Counted from the stretch's first letter, positions 1-5,790 are shown. The stretch: DNA of 5,790 bases from Ferruginibacter sp. (GCA_025362765.1 JANYFI010000222.1:1-5790); one strand, 5' to 3'. A program made the numbers and translations. Notes: generated by a model from the sequence alone, not told the origin.

Positions 1-6
1 CATATT

Positions 7-42
7 ATTAAAAAAGCCCCTTGCAAAAGGGGCTTTTTTAAT
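7..42. terminator. Strong bidirectional rho-independent terminator
   Basis: Bases 7-20 and 29-42 form a perfect 14-bp inverted repeat around the 8-base loop TTGCAAAA. The GC core is GCCCC/GGGGC, flanked by A6 on the left and T6 on the right, so either strand yields a GC stem followed by a U run. On the minus strand it is the first convincing terminator after uvrC, about 210 bases past its stop codon. It could equally end a plus-strand gene entering from the left of the window, which would make this a convergent junction; that gene cannot be seen. Confidence 0.88.
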
Positions 43-45
43 ATG

Positions 46-226
46 ACCGTTTAAATCAACCAATAATTTTTTAGAAAGATATTATGATTTATACTTTAAA
101 CGGTAAATATTACCGTTTACTCAATCAAACCCGCCGTTTGTGAAATACCCCTTTTTGGGGATAGGGCAGAAAAAAAACTTCATTATATTTGTCTCGGTTT
201 TTCATAGGATATTGGATTTTAAACGG
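46..226. repeat. Cluster of TTTAAACGG repeats downstream of uvrC
   Basis: The 9-mer TTTAAACGG occurs at 95-103 and 218-226, and its reverse complement CCGTTTAAA at 47-55. A shorter copy, CCGTTTA, lies at 113-119. The copies at 46-55 and 95-104 match over 10 bases as an inverted pair. All lie in non-coding DNA between uvrC and the terminator. They could be operator half-sites for a gene beyond the left edge, RNA-structure elements in the uvrC 3' untranslated region, or the residue of a small dispersed repeat. The sequence alone does not decide between these. Confidence 0.6.
97..119. other. Perfect 10-bp hairpin or palindrome within the repeat cluster
   Basis: TAAACGGTAA at 97-106 pairs with TTACCGTTTA at 110-119 around the 3-base loop ATA. 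The stem is AT-rich and not followed by a U run on either strand, so it is not a standard terminator. The near-complete dyad symmetry would suit binding by a dimeric regulator, or a 3'-end stabilising hairpin in the uvrC transcript. Its arms are the same motif that recurs at 46-55 and 217-226. Function is unknown. Confidence 0.55.
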
Positions 227-253
227 GGCTGGATTTTTATCCTGGCCCTTTTT

Positions 254-2080
254 TTATACCTGCCTGGAGGTATTGATTACTTGATTAAAATAGTTTACCA
301 GGATGGAAGCTTTCGACTTTCCAATTTCGGCAGACAATTCTTCCAACGTTTTTTCCTTTATATTTTTTACTGATTTATATTTTTTAAGCAATATGTCAAC
401 TGTTGCTTTGCCGATGCCGTCTACCTGCTCCAGCTCATTTTTAAAACTACCTTTACTTCGCTGGTTGCGGTGAAAGGTGATGCCGAAACGGTGCACTTCA
501 TCCCTGATTCTTCTGATGAGTTTCAGGCTTTCGCTATCCCATGGTAATTTTAGTGATTCTGTATCACCTGCAAAAAAAAGTTCTTCTTCATTTTTAGCCA
601 AACCAACAAGCGTTAGCTTCCCTCCCAGCTCAAGTTTTCTAATGCTTTCCATAGCAGCGCTTAACTGGCCTTTACCCCCATCAATTATTACCAGTTGAGG
701 CAATTGCTTTTGTTCTTCGGCAAGTCTTTTATAACGCCTGTAAACCACTTCTGTCATGGTAGCAAAGTCGTTGATACCCGTTACAGTTTTTACATTAAAT
801 CTTCGGTATTCGTTTTTATTTGGCTGGCCATTTTTAAAACTTACCATTGCTGATACGGGGTAACTGCCCTGGAAATTGGAATTATCAAAACATTCTATAT
901 TAACCGGTAATTCTTTTAACTGAAGGTCTTTTTGTAACTGAACCAACACGTTATTTACTTCAGCTTCCGTTTTATCTTCCAGCAACAGCATTTTCTTTTT
1001 GTTCAACTCCTCTTTAAAGTAGTTCACGTTTTTTTCTGAAAGGTCAACCAGTTTTTTCTTATCACCCGCTTTTGGAACCGTGATAATTATATTCACTTCC
1101 GGATAGTTAATGGCAAAGGGAACAATTATTTCCGTGGCTTCGCTGTTGAATGTTTCCCGTAATTGTGCTATAGCAAAATTGAGCACTTCTTCCGCATTTT
1201 CATCCAGTTTCTTTTTTAAAGTAATTGTTTTGGTTAACACAATACTGCCGTTGCTAACGGCTAAATAATTAACATAAGCTGTATCGCCTTCTTCCAGGAT
1301 ACTAAAAACATCCACAGTGCCCGTGCGTTCATTTACAACGGTGGAGCTTGCCTTGTATTCTTGCAGATGTTCCAGCTTCTTTTTAATCAAGCCTGCTTTC
1401 TCAAATTCAAGTCCCGCTATTTTAGTCTGCATATCTGCCTTAAATTGTTGAATCACAGGAGATAGGTTTCCTTTCAGAATATTCTTTAACTGTTGTAGTC
1501 CGTCATCATAATCCTGCAATGTTTGCAAGGCTTCACAGGGACCCTTGCAGTTGCCCAAATGATACTCAAGGCAAACCTTGAATTTCTTTTTTTCAATGTT
1601 GGATGTGCTAAGGTTGAGTTTACAGGTTCTGAGCGGAATAGTCTGTTTAATAAAATCAAGCAGCTCTCTAACTTTGCCAACTGAGGTATATGGACCAAGG
1701 TATTGTGACCCGTCTTTTATTTTTCTACGCGTAAAAAACACTCTTGGGAAAGGTTCATTTTTGATTACGATGTAGGGATAAGATTTATCGTCTTTTAAAT
1801 TTATATTGAACAGCGGCTGAAAATTTTTAATCAGTGAGTTCTCCAGTAGAAATGCATCCTGCTCACTGTTTACAATCGTAAACTCAATTTTACGAATACG
1901 CTGAACCAGTTCATGCGTTTTATAATTGGTAAAGGTTTTTGAAAAATAAGAGCTTACCCTTTTACGCAGACTTTTTGCTTTGCCTACATACAATAAATCA
2001 TTATTGTCATCAAAATATTTATAAATGCCCGGTTGCAGCGGAATAGTAGAAGCTATTAAAGCAAACTCTTGTTGTGTCAT
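254..2080 (-). CDS. uvrC: UvrABC excision nuclease subunit C
   Basis: UvrC is the cytoplasmic endonuclease of nucleotide excision repair. Recruited by UvrB at a lesion, it cuts the damaged strand on the 3' side and then on the 5' side. The 608 residues match the usual family length. The N-terminal GIY-YIG nuclease shows GIY at 18-20, YVG at 31-33, Arg39 in LRKR, and the LLLE-type Glu80. Cysteines 153, 170, 178 and 182 form the family's conserved quartet, linked in E. coli to a [4Fe-4S] cluster. A UVR (UvrB-contact) helix pair lies near 212-245. The RNase H-like nuclease carries Asp399 (CFDNSN), Asp438, Asp467 (IIDGGKG) and His530 (DEVHRFG). Two helix-hairpin-helix motifs end the protein (about 550-600, GIGKAT and IGKSKA). 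The start MTQQEF sits just before the GIY domain, as usual. No Shine-Dalgarno sequence precedes it. The gene lies 26 bases behind the lipoprotein gene and is probably co-transcribed with it. All key residues are present, so the enzyme should be active. Confidence 0.98.
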   Translation of the reverse strand: MTQQEFALIASTIPLQPGIYKYFDDNNDLLYVGKAKSLRKRVSSYFSKTFTNYKTHELVQRIRKIEFTIVNSEQDAFLLENSLIKNFQPLFNINLKDDKSYPYIVIKNEPFPRVFFTRRKIKDGSQYLGPYTSVGKVRELLDFIKQTIPLRTCKLNLSTSNIEKKKFKVCLEYHLGNCKGPCEALQTLQDYDDGLQQLKNILKGNLSPVIQQFKADMQTKIAGLEFEKAGLIKKKLEHLQEYKASSTVVNERTGTVDVFSILEEGDTAYVNYLAVSNGSIVLTKTITLKKKLDENAEEVLNFAIAQLRETFNSEATEIIVPFAINYPEVNIIITVPKAGDKKKLVDLSEKNVNYFKEELNKKKMLLLEDKTEAEVNNVLVQLQKDLQLKELPVNIECFDNSNFQGSYPVSAMVSFKNGQPNKNEYRRFNVKTVTGINDFATMTEVVYRRYKRLAEEQKQLPQLVIIDGGKGQLSAAMESIRKLELGGKLTLVGLAKNEEELFFAGDTESLKLPWDSESLKLIRRIRDEVHRFGITFHRNQRSKGSFKNELEQVDGIGKATVDILLKKYKSVKNIKEKTLEELSAEIGKSKASILVNYFNQVINTSRQV

Positions 2081-2106
2081 TGTAGGTATGCGTAGACAAT
2101 GTTTAT

Positions 2107-2712
2107 TTATTCATTAAAATCCCACGTAAATTTTTCTGTTTTTATAAGGGAAGAGTTGCCATTGGGGGCATTCAGCAGTGTATTGATACTTGCCCATTTA
2201 CCTGTCTTCCATGTTAGTTGTTGCGTGATGCTGCGATCCTTTTCATTTACTTGTTTTACAAGGTATATTTTAGCAACCTTGCCCGTTTCAGGTTCAATAT
2301 ATACATCCCAATGTCTTAATGCAATCGAGTCTGGTAAAACAGATGAAGGATCATAGGTAAAAGTAATAGCATTAATGGTTTGATCTTTAAAGGATGTTTC
2401 TTTGAAATAACCGGTAAGATTGGTTTCTTTTATTTCTGGCGAAATAAAATCTTTCAAAAGGGAAGGAAGCTCATTTTTTTTGACCCAGACAGAATCTGTT
2501 TTTCCGTTAACAGTTGTAATATGCAGGGGCGTAACCTGTAAGGAATCCAACGTAAGTAATTGCCCTTTTATAAAAGAAGTGACAGGAAAAAATGAGTCTT
2601 TCTTCACCTTTTCTACACCCAGATCAGCAACAGTACTTGAAGCAGCATTTGAAATGGTAGCACTATTGCAGCTAAAAACTAAGATTATTGCCGGGAAATA
2701 AATTTTTTTCAT
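2107..2712 (-). CDS. Predicted lipoprotein of unknown function, upstream of uvrC
   Basis: This 201-residue protein starts MKKIYFPAIILVFSC, a short lipoprotein signal peptide. Val12-Phe13-Ser14-Cys15 forms an acceptable lipobox, so Cys15 would be lipidated after cleavage. The residues after Cys15 (NSATISNAASS) lack the acidic run that sends Bacteroidota lipoproteins to the cell surface, which suggests a periplasm-facing location (inference). The mature part is beta-rich with alternating hydrophobic and polar residues, for example around 45-75 (FIKGQLLTLDS, TPLHITTVNG) and 116-135 (ITFTYDP, HWDVYIEPETGK). There are no catalytic motifs, and Cys15 is the only cysteine. I do not recognise a named family; it resembles conserved hypothetical proteins of Chitinophagaceae. 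A promoter-like sequence sits immediately before it, and uvrC follows after 26 bases. Any functional link to DNA repair is unsupported beyond this arrangement. Confidence 0.85.
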   Translation of the reverse strand: MKKIYFPAIILVFSCNSATISNAASSTVADLGVEKVKKDSFFPVTSFIKGQLLTLDSLQVTPLHITTVNGKTDSVWVKKNELPSLLKDFISPEIKETNLTGYFKETSFKDQTINAITFTYDPSSVLPDSIALRHWDVYIEPETGKVAKIYLVKQVNEKDRSITQQLTWKTGKWASINTLLNAPNGNSSLIKTEKFTWDFNE

Positions 2713-2716
2713 TTTT

Positions 2717-2750
2717 CAAAATTAAACAGAAACATAGTGTAAAACAAAAA
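2717..2750 (-). promoter_or_regulatory. Putative Bacteroidota-type promoter for the lipoprotein-uvrC unit
   Basis: On the minus strand a perfect TAnnTTTG box (TAATTTTG, 2724-2717) lies 20 bases after a TTTG box (2748-2745, inside TTTTTG). This matches the -7 and -33 elements of the Bacteroidota housekeeping promoter. The -7 box ends only four bases before the ATG at 2712, so the transcript would start at or near the start codon. The -33 box lies within the T tail of the preceding terminator. AT-rich DNA gives chance matches, so this remains a prediction. Confidence 0.4.
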
Positions 2751-2777
2751 CCGCAGTAGGTTCAGCTCTGCGGTTTT
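2741..2777 (-). terminator. Rho-independent terminator after the sigma/barrel operon
   Basis: AAAACCGCAG at 2747-2756 and CTGCGGTTTT at 2768-2777 form a perfect 10-bp stem with an 11-base loop. Read on the minus strand, the stem is followed by TTTTTGTTTT, a good U-rich tail. It begins about 48 bases beyond the stop of the barrel gene, so it should end that transcript before the lipoprotein-uvrC unit. In the plus direction only a short T4 follows, so activity there would be weak. Confidence 0.85.
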
Positions 2778-2824
2778 GCTAAATATAGTTACCCGAAACT
2801 TCTATCAACAGCGAAGTAAGTACC

Positions 2825-4393
2825 TTATTTTATCAGTTTTGTAATACCAAATTTAAAGCCATAGTTATTAAGCTTTTCCTGAATAATATATTGTCTGTTG
2901 GTATTAAAAAGCTGTTGTCGAAACTGAGGGCCAAACTGAAACGTAATGCCATTCTCCGTTTTATAACTTACAAAGGTTTCAAATCCTGCATTCAAATTCC
3001 ATCTATTCAGCAAAGACGTTTCTTTGATGTAATTTCTTTTGTCAGATGAAAGCAGGAAAGACTTACCGCCCACAACATAGGTCGGCTGTATTGTAGCACC
3101 AATATTCCATTGCAAATTATCATTACCAGCAATTTTAAAATCCATTCCCACCGGCAGTGAAAGCTGAAATGTTTCATTATGTAACTTAACGGAGGAAATG
3201 CCATCAACATTGGAGTAGGAAGTTGACCGGTAAGCAGGATAAGGCTGACCACTCTCTTCTGAAACAAGCGTTATAGTGGTGGCCAGAGGATGTGAATTTG
3301 TAAAAGCCTGCGAATTATAGCGCGTATAGTTTAACTGTAATGAAGCCTTTAGCTTAACTCCCTTAAAGATAGCGTAAGTGATACCAGTACCTACTTCAAA
3401 ACCGAATGATGGATGCTGTATTGCATCATTGTTGGTAACTGCGGCACTTGTGGTGATAGCGTTTCTTAATTGTCTGTAAACAACCGAAGGTGTTATATAT
3501 GTTTGCCTGCTCAATTTGCCAGCCCATTTTTTTGGAGCAGGCCGGTTATACATTGCATAATTTTCTATCCAGGCTTTATCTTCGTCTGTCAATGTCAGTT
3601 TATTTTCTGCTTCGGTTGAAATGGTATTGGCTGCAAGAGTTAATTCTTCTGTTTGTGCCGTATTATTTGCAATACCTGTCAAATCATCTTGGGTGGAGAT
3701 ATTTTTTTCATTATCGAATTCTTCGTTAGATGGGAGTATGTTAAGTGAAGCCATCCTTGCTGTTGCCAGCAACATTGACTGGGCGATACCATCAGTGGAG
3801 GAAATTCTTTGACCTGTTCTGGCAGGAAATACTATGTCATTTTTGATAGTACTAATTGCAACGGATTCACTTTTCGCCAAAGAAATTTGGGTAAAAGGTG
3901 ATGCTGAAAAATTTACGGTAATTGGGGAAGTGTTATTTGCCGCAGGCTGATAAGTATACAATTGATCTTTTCGTAAAAAAGATGTGGTTTGACCCGGCGC
4001 TGGAAATTCTGTATTTACTGATTTATAAGTATTGAAATTATCCACAAAATTCAAAGTAGTATTTTCTGCTAAAATCGGTAACTGCGTGGTAGAAATTGCG
4101 TTATTAAAAAGGAAGCCATAAAAAATATTAGTTGATGCGGCTTGTGTTGTTTGGCCGTTTTTAGCCTCCATTCCATACTGATTTCTATTGTTTTTATTAT
4201 CAGTATTGAGATAGCCGGTTATAAGCAGGGTGGCTATTAAAGTGATACTCATTGCAACGGATGGCCATTTTCTGCCTGGATGAATATTGTTGTAAATACT
4301 GTGCCACACTCGCTTTTCAGGGTACATTTTAAATTCATCTGACCTATCCTTAAGCAACCGTTCAAAATTTTCTATGTCTAAATTTCTCTCCAT
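2825..4393 (-). CDS. Putative dual-membrane-spanning anti-sigma factor (Dma-like) with C-terminal outer-membrane beta-barrel
   Basis: This 522-residue protein is encoded directly after the ECF sigma gene. Residues 1-43 are charged and helical with no signal peptide (FERLLKDRSDEF, then MYPEKRVWHSIYNN and HPGRKW), suiting a cytoplasmic sigma-binding segment. Residues 45-62 form one hydrophobic helix. Residues 63 to about 265 are Asn/Thr/Ser/Ala-rich and look disordered. A short conserved-looking stretch near 270-293 (DKAWIENYAMYNRPAPKKW) leads into alternating amphipathic strands from about 297 to 522, typical of a small outer-membrane barrel of the PorT/OMP_b-brl type, ending GFKFGITKLIK. This order (cytoplasmic segment, inner-membrane helix, periplasmic linker, barrel) matches the Dma anti-sigma factors reported in Bacteroides thetaiotaomicron. 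The protein has no cysteine, so it is not a zinc-type anti-sigma factor. The anti-sigma role is inferred from architecture and position. The alternative is a plain outer-membrane protein with an uncleaved anchor. The gap to the sigma gene is 69 bases and a terminator follows. Confidence 0.85.
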   Translation of the reverse strand: MERNLDIENFERLLKDRSDEFKMYPEKRVWHSIYNNIHPGRKWPSVAMSITLIATLLITGYLNTDNKNNRNQYGMEAKNGQTTQAASTNIFYGFLFNNAISTTQLPILAENTTLNFVDNFNTYKSVNTEFPAPGQTTSFLRKDQLYTYQPAANNTSPITVNFSASPFTQISLAKSESVAISTIKNDIVFPARTGQRISSTDGIAQSMLLATARMASLNILPSNEEFDNEKNISTQDDLTGIANNTAQTEELTLAANTISTEAENKLTLTDEDKAWIENYAMYNRPAPKKWAGKLSRQTYITPSVVYRQLRNAITTSAAVTNNDAIQHPSFGFEVGTGITYAIFKGVKLKASLQLNYTRYNSQAFTNSHPLATTITLVSEESGQPYPAYRSTSYSNVDGISSVKLHNETFQLSLPVGMDFKIAGNDNLQWNIGATIQPTYVVGGKSFLLSSDKRNYIKETSLLNRWNLNAGFETFVSYKTENGITFQFGPQFRQQLFNTNRQYIIQEKLNNYGFKFGITKLIK

Positions 4394-4462
4394 TGTTGAC
4401 GAAATTTCTGTTAGTTTGGTAAAAGCAATCGTTATTACTGGTTCCTTTAACTATTAATTCAG

Positions 4463-5050
4463 TTAGTTTGAAGCCACAGCGCTGCTTAATATTATAGCTG
4501 TTTTGTTGCGTGGCTTTAATAAAATATTTTTCTTTATTAAAATGTCTTCAAGCATAGCTTTTGCACGGGTATACTGAGACCGGCTGGTACTTTCTTCAAT
4601 ATCAAGCATGTCGCCAATTTCTTTGTGTGAATATCCTTCAACGGCATAAAGATTCAATACGGTCCGGTAGCCAACCGGCAGCAACCTTATACACTCCACT
4701 ACCTGCTTGGCCTGCATAATGGATGGGATAGTTTCTTCCCTGATACCAATGCCGCTGGCATAAGTGATGTCAACGCTATCGGAAAATTTTTTATTTTTCT
4801 TGAGCACATTAATACACGTGTGCACCACAATCCTTCTTATCCACCCTTCCAAAGCACCTTCATTTCTGTATTGATGAATTTGAGCAAATACCTTAATGAA
4901 ACCCTCCTGTAGCATGTCTTCTGCATCTTCCCTGTTTTTTGCGAAGCGGTAGCAAACGCCAAGCATTTTCGGACTAAGGCGCATATACAATGCTTCCTGT
5001 GCGGCTGCATTATTTTCAAGACATCCATTAAGCATGGTTTCTTCTGTCAT
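4463..5050 (-). CDS. ECF-family RNA polymerase sigma-70 factor
   Basis: This alternative sigma factor should direct RNA polymerase to a specific set of promoters in response to an envelope signal. With the ATG start it has 195 residues. Region sigma-2 spans about 5-88, with the region 2.2 signature DAEDMLQEGFIKVF at 42-55 and GWIRRIVVHTCIN at 69-81. Region sigma-4 spans about 113-172, with a helix-turn-helix around 140-164 (GYSHKEIGDML, then STSRSQYTRAK) that would read the -35 element. Both domains are intact. A further 23 residues (KNILLKPRNKTAIILSS and on) form an unusual tail after sigma-4. A longer frame opens at a TTG at 5086, but the ATG at 5050 (MTEETML) gives the usual N-terminus of Bacteroidota ECF factors and was chosen. 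The next gene downstream probably encodes its membrane-bound regulator. No convincing ECF-type promoter could be assigned upstream. Confidence 0.95.
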   Translation of the reverse strand: MTEETMLNGCLENNAAAQEALYMRLSPKMLGVCYRFAKNREDAEDMLQEGFIKVFAQIHQYRNEGALEGWIRRIVVHTCINVLKKNKKFSDSVDITYASGIGIREETIPSIMQAKQVVECIRLLPVGYRTVLNLYAVEGYSHKEIGDMLDIEESTSRSQYTRAKAMLEDILIKKNILLKPRNKTAIILSSAVASN

Positions 5051-5163
5051 AGTGTGTGCTTGGTTTAACACCTTAAATATAGACAATTTATGCCTATTTA
5101 TCGCTGCGTTGAATTAAAAACACCTTTGTTCAGCAAATATGTTGGTAAATACCCGTGGTAGAA

Positions 5164-5667
5164 TTATTTGGCTGTTGGAGGCCTTTTGCGCAGGAGGCTG
5201 TCGGCAGCGGTATTTGCTTTAATGCTATCATGGATAGCGGAAGCCCAGGCGTTTAAAGCCTGTTTTTGATCAGCTTTTAAAATAGCATTTTTGTGTATGA
5301 GGGTATAGGAAGAAAGGGGCATTTCATCGTCTTTTACCTGCTTCATTATTTCTTCCAGTTTTTTATACTGCCTTCCAATGCCGTAAGTTGCAAATTCCGA
5401 AAAATTGACTTCTCTTTTTCCTTCGTTTATATGGTTGTTTAACCACCAGTCTACCGGCTGTAGTTTTGAATACCAGGGATACACAGTATTATTACTGTGG
5501 CAGTCATAACAACTGGTTTGCAAAATCTGGTGAATATTTTCCGGCACCAGGTACTTTTTACTAATGTCGTTCACCAACAAAGCCGCTGTAGCGCTGCTAT
5601 TTTTTTGAGGATGAATAAACTGTATTATTATGAGGATGACTAGGGCGGCAAGCAATACTTTTTTCAT
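5164..5667 (-). CDS. c-type haem-binding domain protein (Haem_bd family)
   Basis: This 167-residue exported protein starts MKKVLLAALVILIIIQF, an N-terminal hydrophobic segment (about 4-18) without a clear cleavage site, so it is either a signal peptide or an inner-membrane anchor. The body has one CxxCH motif (Cys53, Cys56, His57 in SCYDCHSNN) for covalent haem attachment in the periplasm. It is followed by the features of the Haem_bd family: YPWYSKLQPVDWWLNNHI at 63-80, REVNFSEF at 85-92, and DDEMPLSSYTLIH at 113-125. Met116 in the MPLSSY segment is a candidate second axial ligand (inference). The Lys-rich C-terminus ends the domain without extension. These proteins are common in Bacteroidota and thought to act in electron transfer or redox handling, but their partners are largely unknown. 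The sigma gene starts 113 bases downstream with no terminator visible between them, so co-transcription is possible. The start is the only ATG that includes the export signal. Confidence 0.92.
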   Translation of the reverse strand: MKKVLLAALVILIIIQFIHPQKNSSATAALLVNDISKKYLVPENIHQILQTSCYDCHSNNTVYPWYSKLQPVDWWLNNHINEGKREVNFSEFATYGIGRQYKKLEEIMKQVKDDEMPLSSYTLIHKNAILKADQKQALNAWASAIHDSIKANTAADSLLRKRPPTAK

Positions 5668-5712
5668 GTTGAAATATATTAAGTAATTTTTTTACCATGT
5701 TTTTAAATAATA

Positions 5713-5748
5713 CAATTTTAAAAGATAAGTTTTTATGTATTACAAAAA
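5713..5748 (-). promoter_or_regulatory. Possible promoter upstream of the haem-binding gene
   Basis: On the minus strand TTTTTG (5748-5743) is followed after 22 bases by TAAAATTG (5720-5713). The latter matches the Bacteroidota -7 box TAnnTTTG at all but one defined position. A start about six bases further on would give an untranslated leader of roughly 40 bases before the ATG at 5667. The region is very AT-rich and the spacing is slightly long, so this is weak evidence. The rest of 5668-5790 shows no gene, repeat or hairpin that I can support. Confidence 0.28.
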
Positions 5749-5790
5749 TGCACTTTAGTTTATTAAAACATTTCCGGTCATTTCTTTTGG

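Noticed and set aside
148..160. CCCC-TTTTT-GGGG hairpin as the uvrC terminator
   Set aside because: The stem is only 4 bp and no U run follows it on the minus strand. The 7-42 hairpin is far stronger.
140..373. Plus-strand open frame of 77 codons with a hydrophobic product
   Set aside because: Its second half overlaps the 3' end of uvrC in antisense, the composition follows the AT-rich, T-rich DNA, no known domain is visible, and nothing supports its start.
2099..2701. Plus-strand open frames opposite the lipoprotein gene
   Set aside because: They mirror the coding strand of a gene with a clear signal peptide; no domain or expression signal supports them.
3490..3812. Plus-strand open frames opposite the linker of the barrel protein
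   Set aside because: Low-complexity coding DNA readily leaves antisense frames open. They overlap each other in different frames and show no recognisable domain.
5051..5163. Terminator or ECF-type promoter between the haem gene and the sigma gene
   Set aside because: Only 4- to 5-bp pairings and single-box promoter matches such as TATATTTA were found, with no partner box at the right spacing.
5755..5790. Possible C-terminus of an upstream minus-strand gene (frame ending at a TAA at 5757-5755)
   Set aside because: Only 11 codons are visible, with no family signature; another frame is also open here, so a real gene end cannot be told from chance.
1..5790. CRISPR array, insertion sequence, tRNA or rRNA
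   Set aside because: No regularly spaced repeats, transposase frame, terminal inverted repeats with target duplications, or RNA-gene signatures were seen on either strand.

Overview
The window looks like chromosomal DNA of a Bacteroidota bacterium, most likely a Chitinophagaceae relative (family-level placement is inferred). The evidence is its AT-rich composition, the absence of Shine-Dalgarno sequences before the genes, promoter-like TTTG / TAnnTTTG boxes, a Haem_bd-type CxxCH protein, and an ECF sigma factor followed by an inner-membrane-anchored protein with a C-terminal outer-membrane beta-barrel. All five convincing genes lie on the minus strand, so transcription runs from right to left. 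No mobile element, CRISPR array, tRNA or rRNA was seen.

Layout in the direction of transcription. (1) 5667-5164: a membrane-anchored or periplasmic c-type haem-binding domain protein. (2) 5050-4463: an ECF sigma-70 factor. (3) 4393-2825: a 522-residue protein with a short cytoplasmic N-terminus, one transmembrane helix, a long Asn/Thr/Ser/Ala-rich linker and a C-terminal beta-barrel. (4) A rho-independent terminator at 2777-2741. (5) 2712-2107: a lipoprotein of unknown function. (6) 2080-254: uvrC, the nucleotide-excision-repair endonuclease. (7) A 250-base tail downstream of uvrC holding a small family of TTTAAACGG repeats and a strong bidirectional terminator at 7-42.

Functionally there are two blocks. 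The sigma factor and the barrel protein form a pair that resembles the dual-membrane-spanning anti-sigma factor (Dma/Das) systems described in Bacteroides thetaiotaomicron: one polypeptide could sense the outer membrane through its barrel, cross the periplasm with its disordered linker, and hold the sigma factor at the inner membrane. This is the most interesting system in the window. The haem protein lies 113 bases upstream of the sigma gene with no visible terminator between them, so it may share a transcript. The second block is a likely two-gene unit, lipoprotein then uvrC (26-base gap). Its best promoter match overlaps the tail of the preceding terminator and lies so close to the start codon that the mRNA would be leaderless or nearly so.
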